A DNA stretch of 64,000 nucleotides from Pedobacter montanisoli (GTDB taxonomy: Bacteria > Bacteroidota > Bacteroidia > Sphingobacteriales > Sphingobacteriaceae), in NCBI RefSeq assembly GCF_022809115.1, contig NZ_JALGBH010000001.1, positions 1,364,001 to 1,428,000 of the forward strand. The letters are read 5' to 3'. The notes under the pieces are model-generated. The model was not told where the DNA came from and did no database searches. It was given only the letters and a program-made list of their open reading frames with translations. The translations under genes and the position numbers were made by a program. Below, piece after piece: positions 17,852-27,827 of this stretch (position 1 is the stretch's first letter; the number at the start of each line of letters is the position of its first letter).

Positions 17852-18844
17852 ATGGCAATTTTAGCATTTCAGAAACCAGATAAGGTAATCATGCAGAAAT
17901 CAACTGATTTCGATGGTCAATTTGAATTTCGTCCTTTAGAGCCCGGTTTCGGTGTAACAATTGGTAATGCCCTAAGAAGAATTTTACTTTCTTCATTAGA
18001 AGGTTTTGCTATTACAAGCATTCGTTTTTCAGGCGTTTCACATGAGTTTTCTACAATTAAAGGTGTAGTTGAAGATTTAACTGAGATTATCCTTAACTTA
18101 AAACAAGTTCGTTTTAAAAAAGTAGGTGAATCAGGTGATTCAGAAAAAGTGTTTATCGTAATTAATGGCCAGGAGCAGTTTTTGGCCGGTGATATCACTA
18201 AATTCTCAAATAATTTTGAGGTTTTAAATCCTGAATTAGTGGTTTGCAATATGGAAAAATCAGTTACTTTAGAGGTAGAATTAACTATCAATAAAGGACG
18301 TGGTTATGTTCCTGCAGAAGAAAATAAAGTTAATGATTCTGTAGTAGGTGTGATCGCTATCGATTCGATCTTCACGCCAATGAAGAACGTTAAATATACG
18401 ATTGAAAACTATCGTGTTGAACAAAAAACGGACTACGAGAAATTAATCTTAGATATTTCTACAGACGGTTCTATTCACCCTGAAGAAGCTTTAAAAGAGG
18501 CAGCTAAAATTTTGATACAACACTTTATGCTATTCTCTGATGAGAATTTAGTGTTAGAATCTCAAGCTAAAGAAGAGACTAAAGAAGTTGATGAGGAAAT
18601 CTTACATATGCGTAAAATCCTTAAAACAGAATTAGTTGATTTAGATCTTTCTGTACGTGCATTAAACTGCTTAAAAGCAGCTGATATCCGTACTTTAGCT
18701 GATCTTGTTTCTTATGATGTTGCTGATATGTTAAAATTCAGAAACTTTGGTAAGAAATCTTTAACTGAAATTCAGGAACTGGTTAAATCTAAACAATTAT
18801 CGTTTGGAATGAACCTTTCTAAATATAAGTTAGACGAAGAATAA
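17852..18844 (+). CDS. rpoA: RNA polymerase alpha subunit
   Basis: 330 residues. The N-terminal domain shows [23 protein letters not shown], where dimerisation occurs; the C-terminal domain (about 255-330) has [23 protein letters not shown] and FGKKSLTEI, which bind UP elements and activators. It assembles the core polymerase. It lies between rpsD and rplQ as usual, with a terminator upstream and a related hairpin downstream. Confidence 0.98.
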   Translation: MAILAFQKPDKVIMQKSTDFDGQFEFRPLEPGFGVTIGNALRRILLSSLEGFAITSIRFSGVSHEFSTIKGVVEDLTEIILNLKQVRFKKVGESGDSEKVFIVINGQEQFLAGDITKFSNNFEVLNPELVVCNMEKSVTLEVELTINKGRGYVPAEENKVNDSVVGVIAIDSIFTPMKNVKYTIENYRVEQKTDYEKLILDISTDGSIHPEEALKEAAKILIQHFMLFSDENLVLESQAKEETKEVDEEILHMRKILKTELVDLDLSVRALNCLKAADIRTLADLVSYDVADMLKFRNFGKKSLTEIQELVKSKQLSFGMNLSKYKLDEE

Positions 18845-18851
18845 AATTAAG

Positions 18852-18911
18852 TTCCTGTAAAGGAATTTAAAGCTTTAAGCTTACGGTTGTGAAACTGCAT
18901 CTTAAGGCTTA
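18852..18911 (+). promoter_or_regulatory. Structured leader of rplQ with two GNRA hairpins
   Basis: TTCCT-GTAA-AGGAA (18852-18865) is a perfect hairpin with a GNRA loop. TAAGCTT (18876-18882) pairs with AGGCTTA (18905-18911), enclosing CGGTT-GTGA-AACTG, a second GNRA hairpin. The 150-base gap has no clear promoter. L17 autoregulation is possible but unproven. Confidence 0.45.
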
Positions 18912-18994
18912 GAATATAAACAATTCAATATTCACTGTGCATAATTCCCTCAGATTAAGTTCAAAGAGACGGTATGCACTTTAAAAATTAAAAA

Positions 18995-19522
18995 ATGAGA
19001 CACGGAAAAAAAGTTAACCATTTAGGCAGAACTGCATCGCACAGAAAAGCGATGTTAGCAAACATGGCCTCTTCGTTAATTAAACACAAAAGAATTACTA
19101 CTACATTAGCTAAAGCAAAAGCTTTACGTGTTTATGTAGAGCCGATCATTACAAAATCTAAAAACGATACTACTCACTCACGTCGTACAGTTTTTGCTTA
19201 CTTACAAGACAAAGAAGTAGTAACAGAATTGTTCCGTGATGTAGCAGCTAAAGTTGCAAACCGCCCAGGTGGTTACACCCGTATCATCAAATTAAACAAT
19301 CGTTTAGGTGATAATGCTGAAATGGCTTTAATCGAACTTGTTGATTACAACGAAGTTTACGGTAAAAATGCTTCAACAGAAGAGAAGAAAACTACTCGTA
19401 GAGGTAGAAGCAAATCTACAGCAAAAAAAGCTGATGCCCCTGTTGCTGAAGCAAAAGTTGAAGAAACTCCTGCTGTTGAAGAAGCTCCTGCAGCTGATGC
19501 TACTGAGGAAGAAGCAAAATAA
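18995..19522 (+). CDS. rplQ: 50S ribosomal protein L17 with acidic C-terminal tail
   Basis: The first ~120 residues are standard L17 ([54 protein letters not shown]). The protein is 175 residues; the extra ~50 at the C-terminus are a basic patch ([11 protein letters not shown]) followed by an Ala/Glu/Pro-rich acidic tail. Such tails occur in Bacteroidota L17. It closes the alpha operon and is followed by a strong terminator. Confidence 0.97.
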   Translation: MRHGKKVNHLGRTASHRKAMLANMASSLIKHKRITTTLAKAKALRVYVEPIITKSKNDTTHSRRTVFAYLQDKEVVTELFRDVAAKVANRPGGYTRIIKLNNRLGDNAEMALIELVDYNEVYGKNASTEEKKTTRRGRSKSTAKKADAPVAEAKVEETPAVEEAPAADATEEEAK

Positions 19523-19556
19523 TTTTTCAGCTATTAGTAGAAAAATTTTTATACAA

Positions 19557-19590
19557 AAAAGCCCTTTAGTTTTACTAAGGGGCTTTTGCT
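19557..19590 (+). terminator. Terminator of the ribosomal cluster after rplQ
   Basis: AAAAGCCCTTTAGT pairs with ACTAAGGGGCTTTT around a TTT loop, with one G-T pair, and runs into T-rich sequence. Confidence 0.88.
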
Positions 19591-19624
19591 TTTAAAGAAG
19601 CGAATGACCAATTTTGTATTTAAT

Positions 19625-20806
19625 ATGACAAATGACCCTAATTTGATATCCTTTATACAACAGCTTGAACAGGCTCTAGCTAATAAGCATTTTGTTAAGC
19701 TGTCGCTAGGAAATTATAAAGGCCAAGAAGATTATCTTAAAAATATCTATGTTAAACCAGTTTTGATTAAGAAGATAGAGAAATTGTCTTTTACTTATCG
19801 TTATAAAACAAAAGATATCGTTAAGAATTATGATCTGAATGAAGGTGTAAATTTAATAGCCGATTATCTGCAAAATGGTTTCAGAATAGCTACTATATTT
19901 ACTTTACAGGAAGAAATCATAGGAGAATACAATAACAAGTATCTTTTTAAGATCAGAAATAAAATTTTAGATAAAGTTCTTACGGCCAGCTTATCCCATG
20001 ATAAAGAAAAGAAGCGGATGATTGAAAGAAAAAGCAGCTATTTACAGGCTTTAGGACTTACAGGCAAGGAAGGTAATGTTTTTAAAAATGCGCAAGACAA
20101 GTATCGACAGATTAATCAGTACATTGAGATCTTAAGTAGCTTGATTAAGGAATTTCCACTTGGAACAATTAAAAATGTAGTGGATATGGGGTCAGGAAAA
20201 GGTTATTTAACCTTTGCATTATATGATTATTTATTGAACCATCAACAAAAGGCTAAGGTAACTGGAGTAGAGTTTAGAAAGGATATGGTTGATTTATGTA
20301 ATGATATTGCCATTAATGCAGGCTTTAACCAACTTTCTTTTGTGCAGGGGACTATTGAAAACTATCATAGTTCCAATATAAATTTACTGATTGCTCTGCA
20401 CGCCTGCGATACGGCCACTGACGATGCTATTTATAAAGGTATAAAAACCAGTGCTGATTTGATTGTAGTTGCCCCTTGCTGTCACAAGCAAATACGTAGA
20501 GAAATAGAAAAGGGTAAGGCAAAAAACGAGTTAAACTTTCTAACCAAGCATGGTATATTTTTGGAAAGACAGTCTGAAATGGTTACTGATGGTTTACGTG
20601 CTTTAATTCTCGAGTACTTTGGTTATAAAACAAAGGTTTTTGAATTTGTATCTGACGTGCATACGCCTAAAAATGTATTGATAGTAGGAATTAAGACTAA
20701 AAACCAAAATATCAAAACTAAAGATGAGATCTTGCAGAAGATTAAAGCAACAAAGGCTTATTTTGGTATAGGTTATCATCATTTAGAACGTTTATTGGGA
20801 CTTTAA
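19625..20806 (+). CDS. SAM-dependent methyltransferase (Methyltransf_32-like)
   Basis: I prefer the ATG at 19625 because a box CAATTTTG (one mismatch to the -7 consensus) ends 8 bases earlier; an ATG at 19604 is an alternative. The N-terminal ~180 residues are helical and unassigned. The class I Rossmann motif I, VVDMGSGKGYLTF, lies near residue 190, followed by LIALHACDTATDD and APCCHKQ. This pattern matches the family once annotated as protein or RNA methyltransferases of unknown substrate. Convergent with the next gene; the 3' ends overlap by 4 bases. Confidence 0.75.
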   Translation: MTNDPNLISFIQQLEQALANKHFVKLSLGNYKGQEDYLKNIYVKPVLIKKIEKLSFTYRYKTKDIVKNYDLNEGVNLIADYLQNGFRIATIFTLQEEIIGEYNNKYLFKIRNKILDKVLTASLSHDKEKKRMIERKSSYLQALGLTGKEGNVFKNAQDKYRQINQYIEILSSLIKEFPLGTIKNVVDMGSGKGYLTFALYDYLLNHQQKAKVTGVEFRKDMVDLCNDIAINAGFNQLSFVQGTIENYHSSNINLLIALHACDTATDDAIYKGIKTSADLIVVAPCCHKQIRREIEKGKAKNELNFLTKHGIFLERQSEMVTDGLRALILEYFGYKTKVFEFVSDVHTPKNVLIVGIKTKNQNIKTKDEILQKIKATKAYFGIGYHHLERLLGL

Positions 20807-21366
20807 TTATATATCCAAAGTAGGACCGCTTTTCTTTTTCTAATAAGTAATTTGTCGATTTTTGACATGGTATCATCCGATATGACCGGACAACCTGCAC
20901 TTTGGCCGAATAAAGTTTGTGGATGGATTTCATAGTTTGGAACCGGAGTGTAAGAATGTAGTACGACTATTCGTTTAAAAGCATTGCTATTCGTTTTTTC
21001 CAAACCATACATTTTGTAGTGGATGTTAATACCCCAGTTACTATAAGCTCTGTTATTTACCTTATACTTCCCTAAAGACGTGCAATTACTACCTACTTTG
21101 TTACTAAAAACAGGTTTTGTAGGAGTACTACCACCACCAACTCCATGTGCACATAAACCCGAAATGATAACTTTCTTTTGTTTAAAATCGTAAACAAATA
21201 ATCTGTTCTTCCCTGAAGGAATGCTCATATCTACCATGATGCAAATGGCTGTATCTAATTGGTTTTTCTTGCAAAAGATATAAGCTTCTTCAAGCTTTTC
21301 ACTTTTAATGGCTGTTGGAGATGCCCAAATATTTAAGAAAAGTAGCAGTAATTTAAGATTCATCAC
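20803..21366 (-). CDS. Murein L,D-transpeptidase family protein (YkuD_2-like)
   Basis: 187 residues with an N-terminal signal peptide. The catalytic region shows an HSYTPVPNYEIHP segment (H137, H148) and SAGCPV with the candidate nucleophile Cys159, as in the L,D-transpeptidase catalytic family seen across Bacteroidota. Such enzymes form 3-3 cross-links or attach proteins in peptidoglycan; which reaction applies here is unknown. It acts in the periplasm. A single gene, opposite to dnaK. Confidence 0.82.
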   Translation of the reverse strand: MMNLKLLLLFLNIWASPTAIKSEKLEEAYIFCKKNQLDTAICIMVDMSIPSGKNRLFVYDFKQKKVIISGLCAHGVGGGSTPTKPVFSNKVGSNCTSLGKYKVNNRAYSNWGINIHYKMYGLEKTNSNAFKRIVVLHSYTPVPNYEIHPQTLFGQSAGCPVISDDTMSKIDKLLIRKRKAVLLWIYN

Positions 21367-21495
21367 TTTTAAAGGTAACTATTGTTTCTTTATTTTTTAC
21401 ACAAATTATAGCTCTACTGCTCTTTTAATTTCTGCCAAGCTGTCATTTGTTAATAAGTCAAATTTTACATTTTAACAGGGTTTTTGACTGAAAAT

Positions 21496-21533
21496 CTGCC
21501 AAAACCCAATTGGCACATTGCTTGTTAATCTTG
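21496..21533 (+). promoter_or_regulatory. Possible dnaK promoter region
   Basis: TGCCA/TGGCA form an inverted repeat. TGGCAC (21511-21516), five bases, then TTGT resembles a sigma-54 site with one base off at the -12 element. Overlapping it, TAATCTTG (21526-21533) is one base off the usual -7 box. Which is used cannot be decided from sequence. Confidence 0.3.
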
Positions 21534-21571
21534 TATAACAATCAATAAAAAGTAAAAAATATTAAAATCAT

Positions 21572-23485
21572 ATGGGAAAAATAATTGGTATTGACTTAGG
21601 TACAACAAACTCTTGTGTTGCAGTAATGGAGGGTAACGAACCTGTTGTTATTGCTAACGCAGAAGGTAAACGTACAACGCCATCTATTGTTGCTTTTGCA
21701 GAAAATGGCGAGCGTAAAGTTGGGGAGCCTGCAAAACGCCAGGCAATTACAAACCCAACTAAAACTATATATTCTATTAAACGCTTTATGGGAAGCAGCT
21801 ATGCTGAAGTTGAGAAAGAAATTTCTCGCGTTCCTTATAAAGTTGTAAAAGGAGATAATAATACTCCTCGTGTTGAAATTGATGACCGTAAATATACACC
21901 TCAGGAAATTTCAGCAATGATTTTACAGAAGATGAAGAAAACTGCCGAAGATTTCTTAGGTCAGGAAGTAACAGAAGCTGTAATTACCGTTCCTGCATAT
22001 TTTAATGATGCCCAACGTCAGGCAACTAAAGAAGCCGGAGAAATTGCCGGATTACAAGTAAAACGTATCATCAATGAGCCTACAGCAGCAGCTTTGGCTT
22101 ACGGCTTAGATAAGGCCCATAAAGACATGAAAATTGTGGTGTTTGACTGTGGTGGTGGTACACATGACGTATCAGTGTTAGAATTAGGTGATGGCGTTTT
22201 TGAAGTAAAATCAACTGATGGTGATACACACTTAGGTGGTGACGACTTTGACCATGTAATTATCGAGTGGTTGGCAGAAGAATTTAAAAACGAGAACGGC
22301 ATGGATTTACATAAAGATCCTATGGCGTTACAACGTTTAAAAGAAGCTGCTGAAAAAGCTAAAATTGAGCTTTCAAGCACTACTTCTACAGAAATCAATT
22401 TACCTTACATCACTGCTGATGCCAGCGGTCCAAAACACTTGGTTAGAACTTTAAGCAGAGCCAAATTTGAGCAATTGGTATCTGATCTAGTTAAACGTAC
22501 TATAGATCCTTGTAAATCAGCATTAAAAAATGCAGGTTTATCAGTTGGTGATATTGATGAAATTATTTTAGTAGGTGGTTCTACCCGTATTCCTGCTATA
22601 CAGGAAGCAGTTAAAAACTTCTTTGGAAAAGAGCCTTCTAAAGGTGTAAACCCTGATGAGGTTGTTGCTATTGGCGCAGCTATTCAAGGTGGCGTATTAA
22701 CAGGAGATGTTAAAGATGTGTTATTGTTAGATGTTACCCCACTTTCATTAGGTATTGAAACTATGGGTGGTGTAATGACTAAATTAATCGAGGCTAATAC
22801 AACTATCCCAACTAAAAAAACAGAAACTTTCTCTACTGCGGCTGATAACCAACCTTCTGTAGAGATCCATATTTTACAAGGTGAGCGTCCGATGGCAGCT
22901 CAAAACCGTACAATTGGACGTTTCATGTTAGATGGTATTCCACCAGCACCTCGCGGTGTGCCTCAAATTGAAGTGGCTTTTGATATCGATGCTAACGGTA
23001 TTTTACATGTAAGTGCAAAAGATAAAGCTACTGGCAAAGAACAAAAAATCCGTATCGAAGCTTCTTCAGGTTTAACTGATGCGGAGATTCAGAAAATGAA
23101 ACAAGAAGCTGAAGCAAATGCTGAAGCAGATGCTAAAGCTAAAGAAGAAGCAGATAAAATAAACAGCGCTGATGCATTGATTTTCTCAACCGAAAAACAA
23201 TTGAAAGAGTTTGGAGATAAGTTATCTGCTGATAAAAAAGCTCCGATTGAAGAAGGTTTGAAAAAATTAAAAGATGCACATGCAGCCCGTAATTTTGCAG
23301 ATATCGAAGCGGCACAAACTGAATTACAAAATGCATGGAATGCAGCTTCTGAAGAAATGTATAAAGCCGGACAGGATGCTCAGCAACCTCAGGGTGATGC
23401 TTCTCAGGCAGAGCCTCAACAAGGAAGTGGTGATAGCGTAACCGACGTAGATTTTGAAGAAGTTAAAGATGACGATAAGAAGTAA
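21572..23485 (+). CDS. dnaK: Molecular chaperone DnaK (Hsp70)
   Basis: 637 residues, full length. Nucleotide-binding domain: [15 protein letters not shown], the phosphate-2 loop [11 protein letters not shown] (His replaces the usual Phe, a form seen in Bacteroidota) and [11 protein letters not shown]. Substrate-binding domain follows from about 390, and the C-terminal lid ends in an acidic [15 protein letters not shown] tail. DnaK folds and protects cytosolic proteins. It stands alone, with no grpE or dnaJ next to it, and has its own terminator. Confidence 0.98.
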   Translation: MGKIIGIDLGTTNSCVAVMEGNEPVVIANAEGKRTTPSIVAFAENGERKVGEPAKRQAITNPTKTIYSIKRFMGSSYAEVEKEISRVPYKVVKGDNNTPRVEIDDRKYTPQEISAMILQKMKKTAEDFLGQEVTEAVITVPAYFNDAQRQATKEAGEIAGLQVKRIINEPTAAALAYGLDKAHKDMKIVVFDCGGGTHDVSVLELGDGVFEVKSTDGDTHLGGDDFDHVIIEWLAEEFKNENGMDLHKDPMALQRLKEAAEKAKIELSSTTSTEINLPYITADASGPKHLVRTLSRAKFEQLVSDLVKRTIDPCKSALKNAGLSVGDIDEIILVGGSTRIPAIQEAVKNFFGKEPSKGVNPDEVVAIGAAIQGGVLTGDVKDVLLLDVTPLSLGIETMGGVMTKLIEANTTIPTKKTETFSTAADNQPSVEIHILQGERPMAAQNRTIGRFMLDGIPPAPRGVPQIEVAFDIDANGILHVSAKDKATGKEQKIRIEASSGLTDAEIQKMKQEAEANAEADAKAKEEADKINSADALIFSTEKQLKEFGDKLSADKKAPIEEGLKKLKDAHAARNFADIEAAQTELQNAWNAASEEMYKAGQDAQQPQGDASQAEPQQGSGDSVTDVDFEEVKDDDKK

Positions 23486-23507
23486 TCATAACTGTTTCTA
23501 AGAGAAT

Positions 23508-23542
23508 AAAAAAGCCCCCGGTGATATCACTGGGGCTTTTTT
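23508..23542 (+). terminator. Terminator after dnaK (probably bidirectional)
   Basis: A GC-rich stem around GTGATATCAC is flanked by AAAAAA on the left and TTTTTT on the right, so it can serve both dnaK and the convergent gene ending at 23564. Confidence 0.88.
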
Positions 23543-23563
23543 ATTTAGTTAAATGCAACTTTT

Positions 23564-24259
23564 CTATTTCCTGTGCCGTGTTTTAGGCTTTTCATGATAC
23601 TCTAAGTGGTTTGCTTTACCAAAATAGTGGTTGAGCATAAAAATGGCCGGCCATATCAGAGCCGGAGTAAACCTGCTCAGCATATTTAAGCCATTTTGTT
23701 TAGGTAATACCATATCAATAAGAGCGCCTAAAAGAAAGATTACAGGTACAATCAAGGTTCGTGAACGGGCCAGTTGCCGTGCTTTTAGATCATCAAATCC
23801 ATTTGAAATTCTTCCTTTGTGTTTAATAATATAGGCAAGCATCCGGTAATTTAAAAAGCCCGTTAAAGCGATATTAAACGAGTAAAACCAAAAAGGTAAG
23901 CTGTAACTGGTATTATCACTATAATATGCAGAACTAAAAGGCATTAAAATAATTGAAAATAAAAAAGCGAAATTTTGCCAGATTAGTTTGTCGTCGTAGT
24001 CTTTTACAAAAGAAAAAAGACGATGATGTGAACGCCAATAAATGGCAATAACAAAAAAGCTGATAAAAAAGCCAATAAATTTAGGAGTTAGTATTAGTAG
24101 CTGATCTGCCATTTCGGCGATGGTCATGCCCTTGTGAACTTCAGGCGATTTGATTTCTATAATTAAAAGGGTAATGGCGATGGCAAAAACAGCATCTGTA
24201 AATAGGATCATCCTTTCGATTTGGAACTCTTTTTTTAATTCGTTACCGGCTTGCGACAT
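23564..24259 (-). CDS. TMEM175-like potassium channel family protein (DUF1211)
   Basis: 231 residues with about six hydrophobic segments. Near the start, ERMILFTDAVFAIAITLL is the signature of the DUF1211/TMEM175 family, with FTD where FSD is more usual. Bacterial members form tetrameric K+-permeable channels in the inner membrane. The C-terminus is basic. Last gene of a four-gene minus-strand group, 7 bases after the kinase-like gene. Confidence 0.82.
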   Translation of the reverse strand: MSQAGNELKKEFQIERMILFTDAVFAIAITLLIIEIKSPEVHKGMTIAEMADQLLILTPKFIGFFISFFVIAIYWRSHHRLFSFVKDYDDKLIWQNFAFLFSIILMPFSSAYYSDNTSYSLPFWFYSFNIALTGFLNYRMLAYIIKHKGRISNGFDDLKARQLARSRTLIVPVIFLLGALIDMVLPKQNGLNMLSRFTPALIWPAIFMLNHYFGKANHLEYHEKPKTRHRK

Positions 24260-24266
24260 TTTGTAT

Positions 24267-25337
24267 TTATATTAGATAACTTTCTATAATATCTTGTAAT
24301 TCTTTTTCATTAATATTCAGTTCGTGTAAAAGCCTGAATTGATTTTTCGCTCTGTCTAAATTTTGTGTAGCATATTTTATCGGATAATAAATGTTTCCGT
24401 TTAAATAATCGGTTAAAAATCTGAGTGCCTGCATATAGATAATATACTTGCCACTAAATAAGATTAATTCTTTCTCTACAGAAGTTAAAATGTCTTTCAT
24501 TTCTGATAAATAACCTTCTATCATTGCTGAAAAATAAGGTAATCTGATATTGATTTTATCTAGATCGGTTTCATTCTCAGAAAAAGCGCATAGATAAGTT
24601 CGCATCATATCTCCCAGATCAGAAATAAATTTCCCTGGCATAAGCGTATCCAAATCTATTACACATACACCATTAAAAGTTTGCGCATCAAGCAGAACAT
24701 TGCTGATCTTGGTATCGTGGTGCATAACCCTATCCTGAAAATCGGGATTGTTTTGATATGAATTGAAATAATTTAGGATATAATGATGATGAAGGGCCTG
24801 CTCAATTTCTTTTTCACAACTTTGCTTTAAGAAAGTAGGAGCAAGATCTAAAGCCTGCGTGAACTGCACATACCTTAATTCGAGATCATGAAAACCTGGT
24901 ATGGTAAGCTGAAGTTGGCTGCTATCAAAATGATTAAGTAATCTGCTTAATTTCCCAAATTGCTTTGCTGCTTCGTAGGCCTGTTTAGGATCACTTAATG
25001 TATCTAAAGCTACAGTATGAGGTACATAAGGCATTAAACGCCAATATTCATTTTCATATTGAACCATTTCCTGATCTTGTGCTGTTTTTATAGAAGAAGG
25101 GAAAAGATACTCGGGATAATGCGTATGTAGATATTGGGCAACAACACTAATATTGTGCGCTATTGCTTCGGGTTGTTTAAAGACTTCAGGATTGATATTC
25201 TGAAGGATATATTTTTGATCAGAGGTACTAAGTAAATAGGTTCTGTTGATGTGTCCAGAACCTATTTGATGGATTTGTACATCAGCTGTAGAAAATCCGT
25301 ATTCTTTTAAAATATTTTCAGCAATTTCTAACTCCAT
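24267..25337 (-). CDS. Aminoglycoside-phosphotransferase-fold sugar kinase
   Basis: 356 residues with the APH/choline-kinase fold: HINRTYLL near the start (ATP loop), the catalytic loop VMHHDTKISNVLL and the metal-binding VIDLDTLMPG. Of this superfamily, N-acetylhexosamine 1-kinase or AmgK-type enzymes are the most likely because the gene overlaps, by 10 bases, a nucleotidyltransferase. Together they could turn a free amino sugar into a nucleotide sugar. Substrate is inferred only. Confidence 0.75.
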   Translation of the reverse strand: MELEIAENILKEYGFSTADVQIHQIGSGHINRTYLLSTSDQKYILQNINPEVFKQPEAIAHNISVVAQYLHTHYPEYLFPSSIKTAQDQEMVQYENEYWRLMPYVPHTVALDTLSDPKQAYEAAKQFGKLSRLLNHFDSSQLQLTIPGFHDLELRYVQFTQALDLAPTFLKQSCEKEIEQALHHHYILNYFNSYQNNPDFQDRVMHHDTKISNVLLDAQTFNGVCVIDLDTLMPGKFISDLGDMMRTYLCAFSENETDLDKINIRLPYFSAMIEGYLSEMKDILTSVEKELILFSGKYIIYMQALRFLTDYLNGNIYYPIKYATQNLDRAKNQFRLLHELNINEKELQDIIESYLI

Positions 25338-26227
25338 AAACTGGTAGGGTATTCGCCGTTATTAATTAATTTGTTGATACTTTCCTGCACTAAAGGTTTA
25401 TCTTCTTTATAGGTAACGCCAAACCACTGACTGTTGGTTGGAATTACTTTAAATTTGGCTGCATCTGTTTTGATTAGATTTTCACCGATTAAAGGAATAA
25501 AGAATTCAGCCTTAGGTTTATCTTTGTTTTCGATAGCAAAAGCCCTGAATAGTTCTTCGGTTGTTTTAAAAACAGCAGGTGTAAATCCCCAAAAATTCAT
25601 AGATACAGGTGTGTCAAATGTAAGAGGGGTTTCTGTTTCATTTTCTTCAAAAACGATAGCAGCGTCTTTTTTGTAGATTTTTGTACGTTCGGTAATATTG
25701 GTCAGGTTTTGGGCCTGATCTACCTCACATACACCTCTTGATACTGATCCATATTCAGATAAGGTCTTGCCTAACTGATAACCGATGATTGCATAATTCT
25801 CGTCATTGGCTTCAGTGGTTAAAAATGTCATCATTTTTTTAAATGAATCATAACCATAAAAATCATCTGCATTGATTACACAAAAAGGTTCTTTGATTAC
25901 ATTTCGTGCAGAGAGTATGGCGTGGGCGGTTCCCCATGGTTTTTCTCTATAAATTTCTTCGTCAATGCCGAATTGTTTCAGATCAAAATTCTGAAAAACA
26001 TAATCAACCTCTATTTTTCCATTTAATTTAGCATTAAAACGTTCTTTAAAACTATCTGCAAATTCTTCTTTAATGATAAATACAACTTTACCAAAGCCTG
26101 CTTTGATGGCATCGTAAATAGAATAATCTATAATAGTTTCATTATTGGGGCCAAAACCATCAATTTGTTTCATGCTACCATACCTGCTGGCCATTCCCGC
26201 AGCTAAAATTAATAAGGTGGGTTTCAT
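25328..26227 (-). CDS. Sugar-phosphate nucleotidyltransferase family protein
   Basis: 299 residues. The N-terminus LILAAGMASRYGSMKQIDGFG is a form of the GxGxR nucleotide-binding loop of NTP transferases, and VINADDFYGYDSF holds the metal-binding Asp. Such enzymes make NDP-sugars from sugar 1-phosphates. Its overlap with the downstream kinase-like gene points to a shared salvage pathway, possibly cell-wall amino sugars (MurU-like role), though it is longer than typical MurU. Confidence 0.78.
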   Translation of the reverse strand: MKPTLLILAAGMASRYGSMKQIDGFGPNNETIIDYSIYDAIKAGFGKVVFIIKEEFADSFKERFNAKLNGKIEVDYVFQNFDLKQFGIDEEIYREKPWGTAHAILSARNVIKEPFCVINADDFYGYDSFKKMMTFLTTEANDENYAIIGYQLGKTLSEYGSVSRGVCEVDQAQNLTNITERTKIYKKDAAIVFEENETETPLTFDTPVSMNFWGFTPAVFKTTEELFRAFAIENKDKPKAEFFIPLIGENLIKTDAAKFKVIPTNSQWFGVTYKEDKPLVQESINKLINNGEYPTSLWS

Positions 26228-26279
26228 TAAAAGATATAATAATTTAAAATTCGTTAATTAGTTTGATTTGTAATATTGC

Positions 26280-27827
26280 TTAGCTTCTTGGTTTTTTACC
26301 CGTAAGCATACCGAATATTCCTCTTACAATTTCACGACCTATCTGACGTGTCATTGTAGAATTCATAACCTGTTCAATAAATGTTTTTTCGCCCGGTTTA
26401 CGTTTGCTTTCCTGTTCTTCGCGTTTTGCTTCTTCCTGCTGGGCTTTGATCTGATTGTCTTCTGCCTGTTTCTGATTGATTTTATCTGTTAAAATTTCAA
26501 AAGCACTTACCGGATCTATTTTTTCCTGGTATTTTTTATAAAGTGGACTGGCCATGAAAAGCTTTTCACAATCTGCACTGGTCATAGGACCCATTATAGA
26601 TTTAGGTGAAGCCAGCATAGTTGCAGAAACTTCGGTAGGTGCACCTTTTTCATTCAATACTGTGATTAATGCCTGACCTGTACCTAAAGAAGTTAATACC
26701 TTATCTATCTGATAGAATTCTGAGTGTGGGTAAGTATTAACGGTTTTTTTAAGTGCATCAACATCATTTGGCGTAAAAGCACGTAAAGCATGTTGTACAC
26801 GATTACCTAATTGGGCCAGAACACTCTCAGGAACATCTATAGGTGATTGGGTACAGAAAAATACACCGATACCTTTAGACCTGATCAATCGAATAATGGT
26901 GTTTACCTGATCTAAGAATGCTTTTGAGGCACCGTTAAATAACAAGTGGGCCTCATCAAAGAAAAATACCAATTTAGGTTTATCCAAATCACCTACTTCA
27001 GGCATCGACTGGAAGATTTCTGCCAAAAGACTTAATAAGAAAGTTGAATAGAGAACAGGCTGATTCTGAACATCTGATATGTTCAATAGACTGATCAGAC
27101 CTTTTCCATCAACTTTGTTAAATAAATCATCTATATCAAAAGATTTTTCGCCAAACATAGCGCCCAGGCCCTGTTGTTCGATTGCTACGATTTTACGTAA
27201 AATAGTACTTGCCGTAGCAGGAGATATAGAACCATAACTGGCTTTTATTTCGGCTGCGCCATCACCTTCAGATAAATAGGAAAGTAATTTTTTAAGGTCG
27301 CCTAAATCAACAACAGGCATTTGATTGTCATCTGCATATTTAAAAATAACAGCCAAAACACCTGTTTGCGTATCATTTAATTCGAGAATTTTAGCTAATA
27401 AGATTGGGCCAAACTCTGTTACCGTTGCCCGCATCTGCGCGCCAAGTTTACCACTTAGAGAATATAGTTCAACAGGGTAACTACTAGGTGTAAAAGGTTT
27501 ATTCAACTGTGTGGCACGATCTTCAAGCTTAGGATTAGAAGAGCCTTCCTGGTTTAAACCCGATAGATCTCCCTTAACATCAAGCATAAAAACAGGTACG
27601 CCAGCATCAGAAAGTTGCTCTGCTAAAAGCTGTAAAGTACGGGTTTTTCCGGTTCCGGTTGCTCCGGCAACCAGTCCATGACGGTTCATCATACGTAAGG
27701 GCAGATTGATTTCTGCCTCAGCAATTACTTCGCCATCAAGAATACCTGCGCCTAAATAAATGAACTCACCAGAAGGTGCATAAGAAGCTTTTATTTTTTG
27801 GGTAAAATTTTCTTTGTTGCTACTCAT
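26280..27827 (-). CDS. HerA-like ATPase, DUF853/YjgR family
   Basis: 515 residues. Walker A GATGTGKT lies at 55-62 and FFFDEAHLLF, the Walker B, near residue 290; CTQSPIDVPESVLAQLGNRVQHALRAF in split form matches YjgR. The C-terminus is rich in charged residues (about 440-480), then a conserved end with RQIGREIVRGIFG. The family is related to HerA translocases; its role is unknown. First gene of the minus-strand group, 52 bases ahead of the nucleotidyltransferase. Confidence 0.88.
   Translation of the reverse strand: MSSNKENFTQKIKASYAPSGEFIYLGAGILDGEVIAEAEINLPLRMMNRHGLVAGATGTGKTRTLQLLAEQLSDAGVPVFMLDVKGDLSGLNQEGSSNPKLEDRATQLNKPFTPSSYPVELYSLSGKLGAQMRATVTEFGPILLAKILELNDTQTGVLAVIFKYADDNQMPVVDLGDLKKLLSYLSEGDGAAEIKASYGSISPATASTILRKIVAIEQQGLGAMFGEKSFDIDDLFNKVDGKGLISLLNISDVQNQPVLYSTFLLSLLAEIFQSMPEVGDLDKPKLVFFFDEAHLLFNGASKAFLDQVNTIIRLIRSKGIGVFFCTQSPIDVPESVLAQLGNRVQHALRAFTPNDVDALKKTVNTYPHSEFYQIDKVLTSLGTGQALITVLNEKGAPTEVSATMLASPKSIMGPMTSADCEKLFMASPLYKKYQEKIDPVSAFEILTDKINQKQAEDNQIKAQQEEAKREEQESKRKPGEKTFIEQVMNSTMTRQIGREIVRGIFGMLTGKKPRS

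Noticed and set aside
21511-21525. Certain sigma-54 promoter for dnaK
   Set aside because: The -12 element reads TTGT and not TTGC, so I list it only as a possible site.
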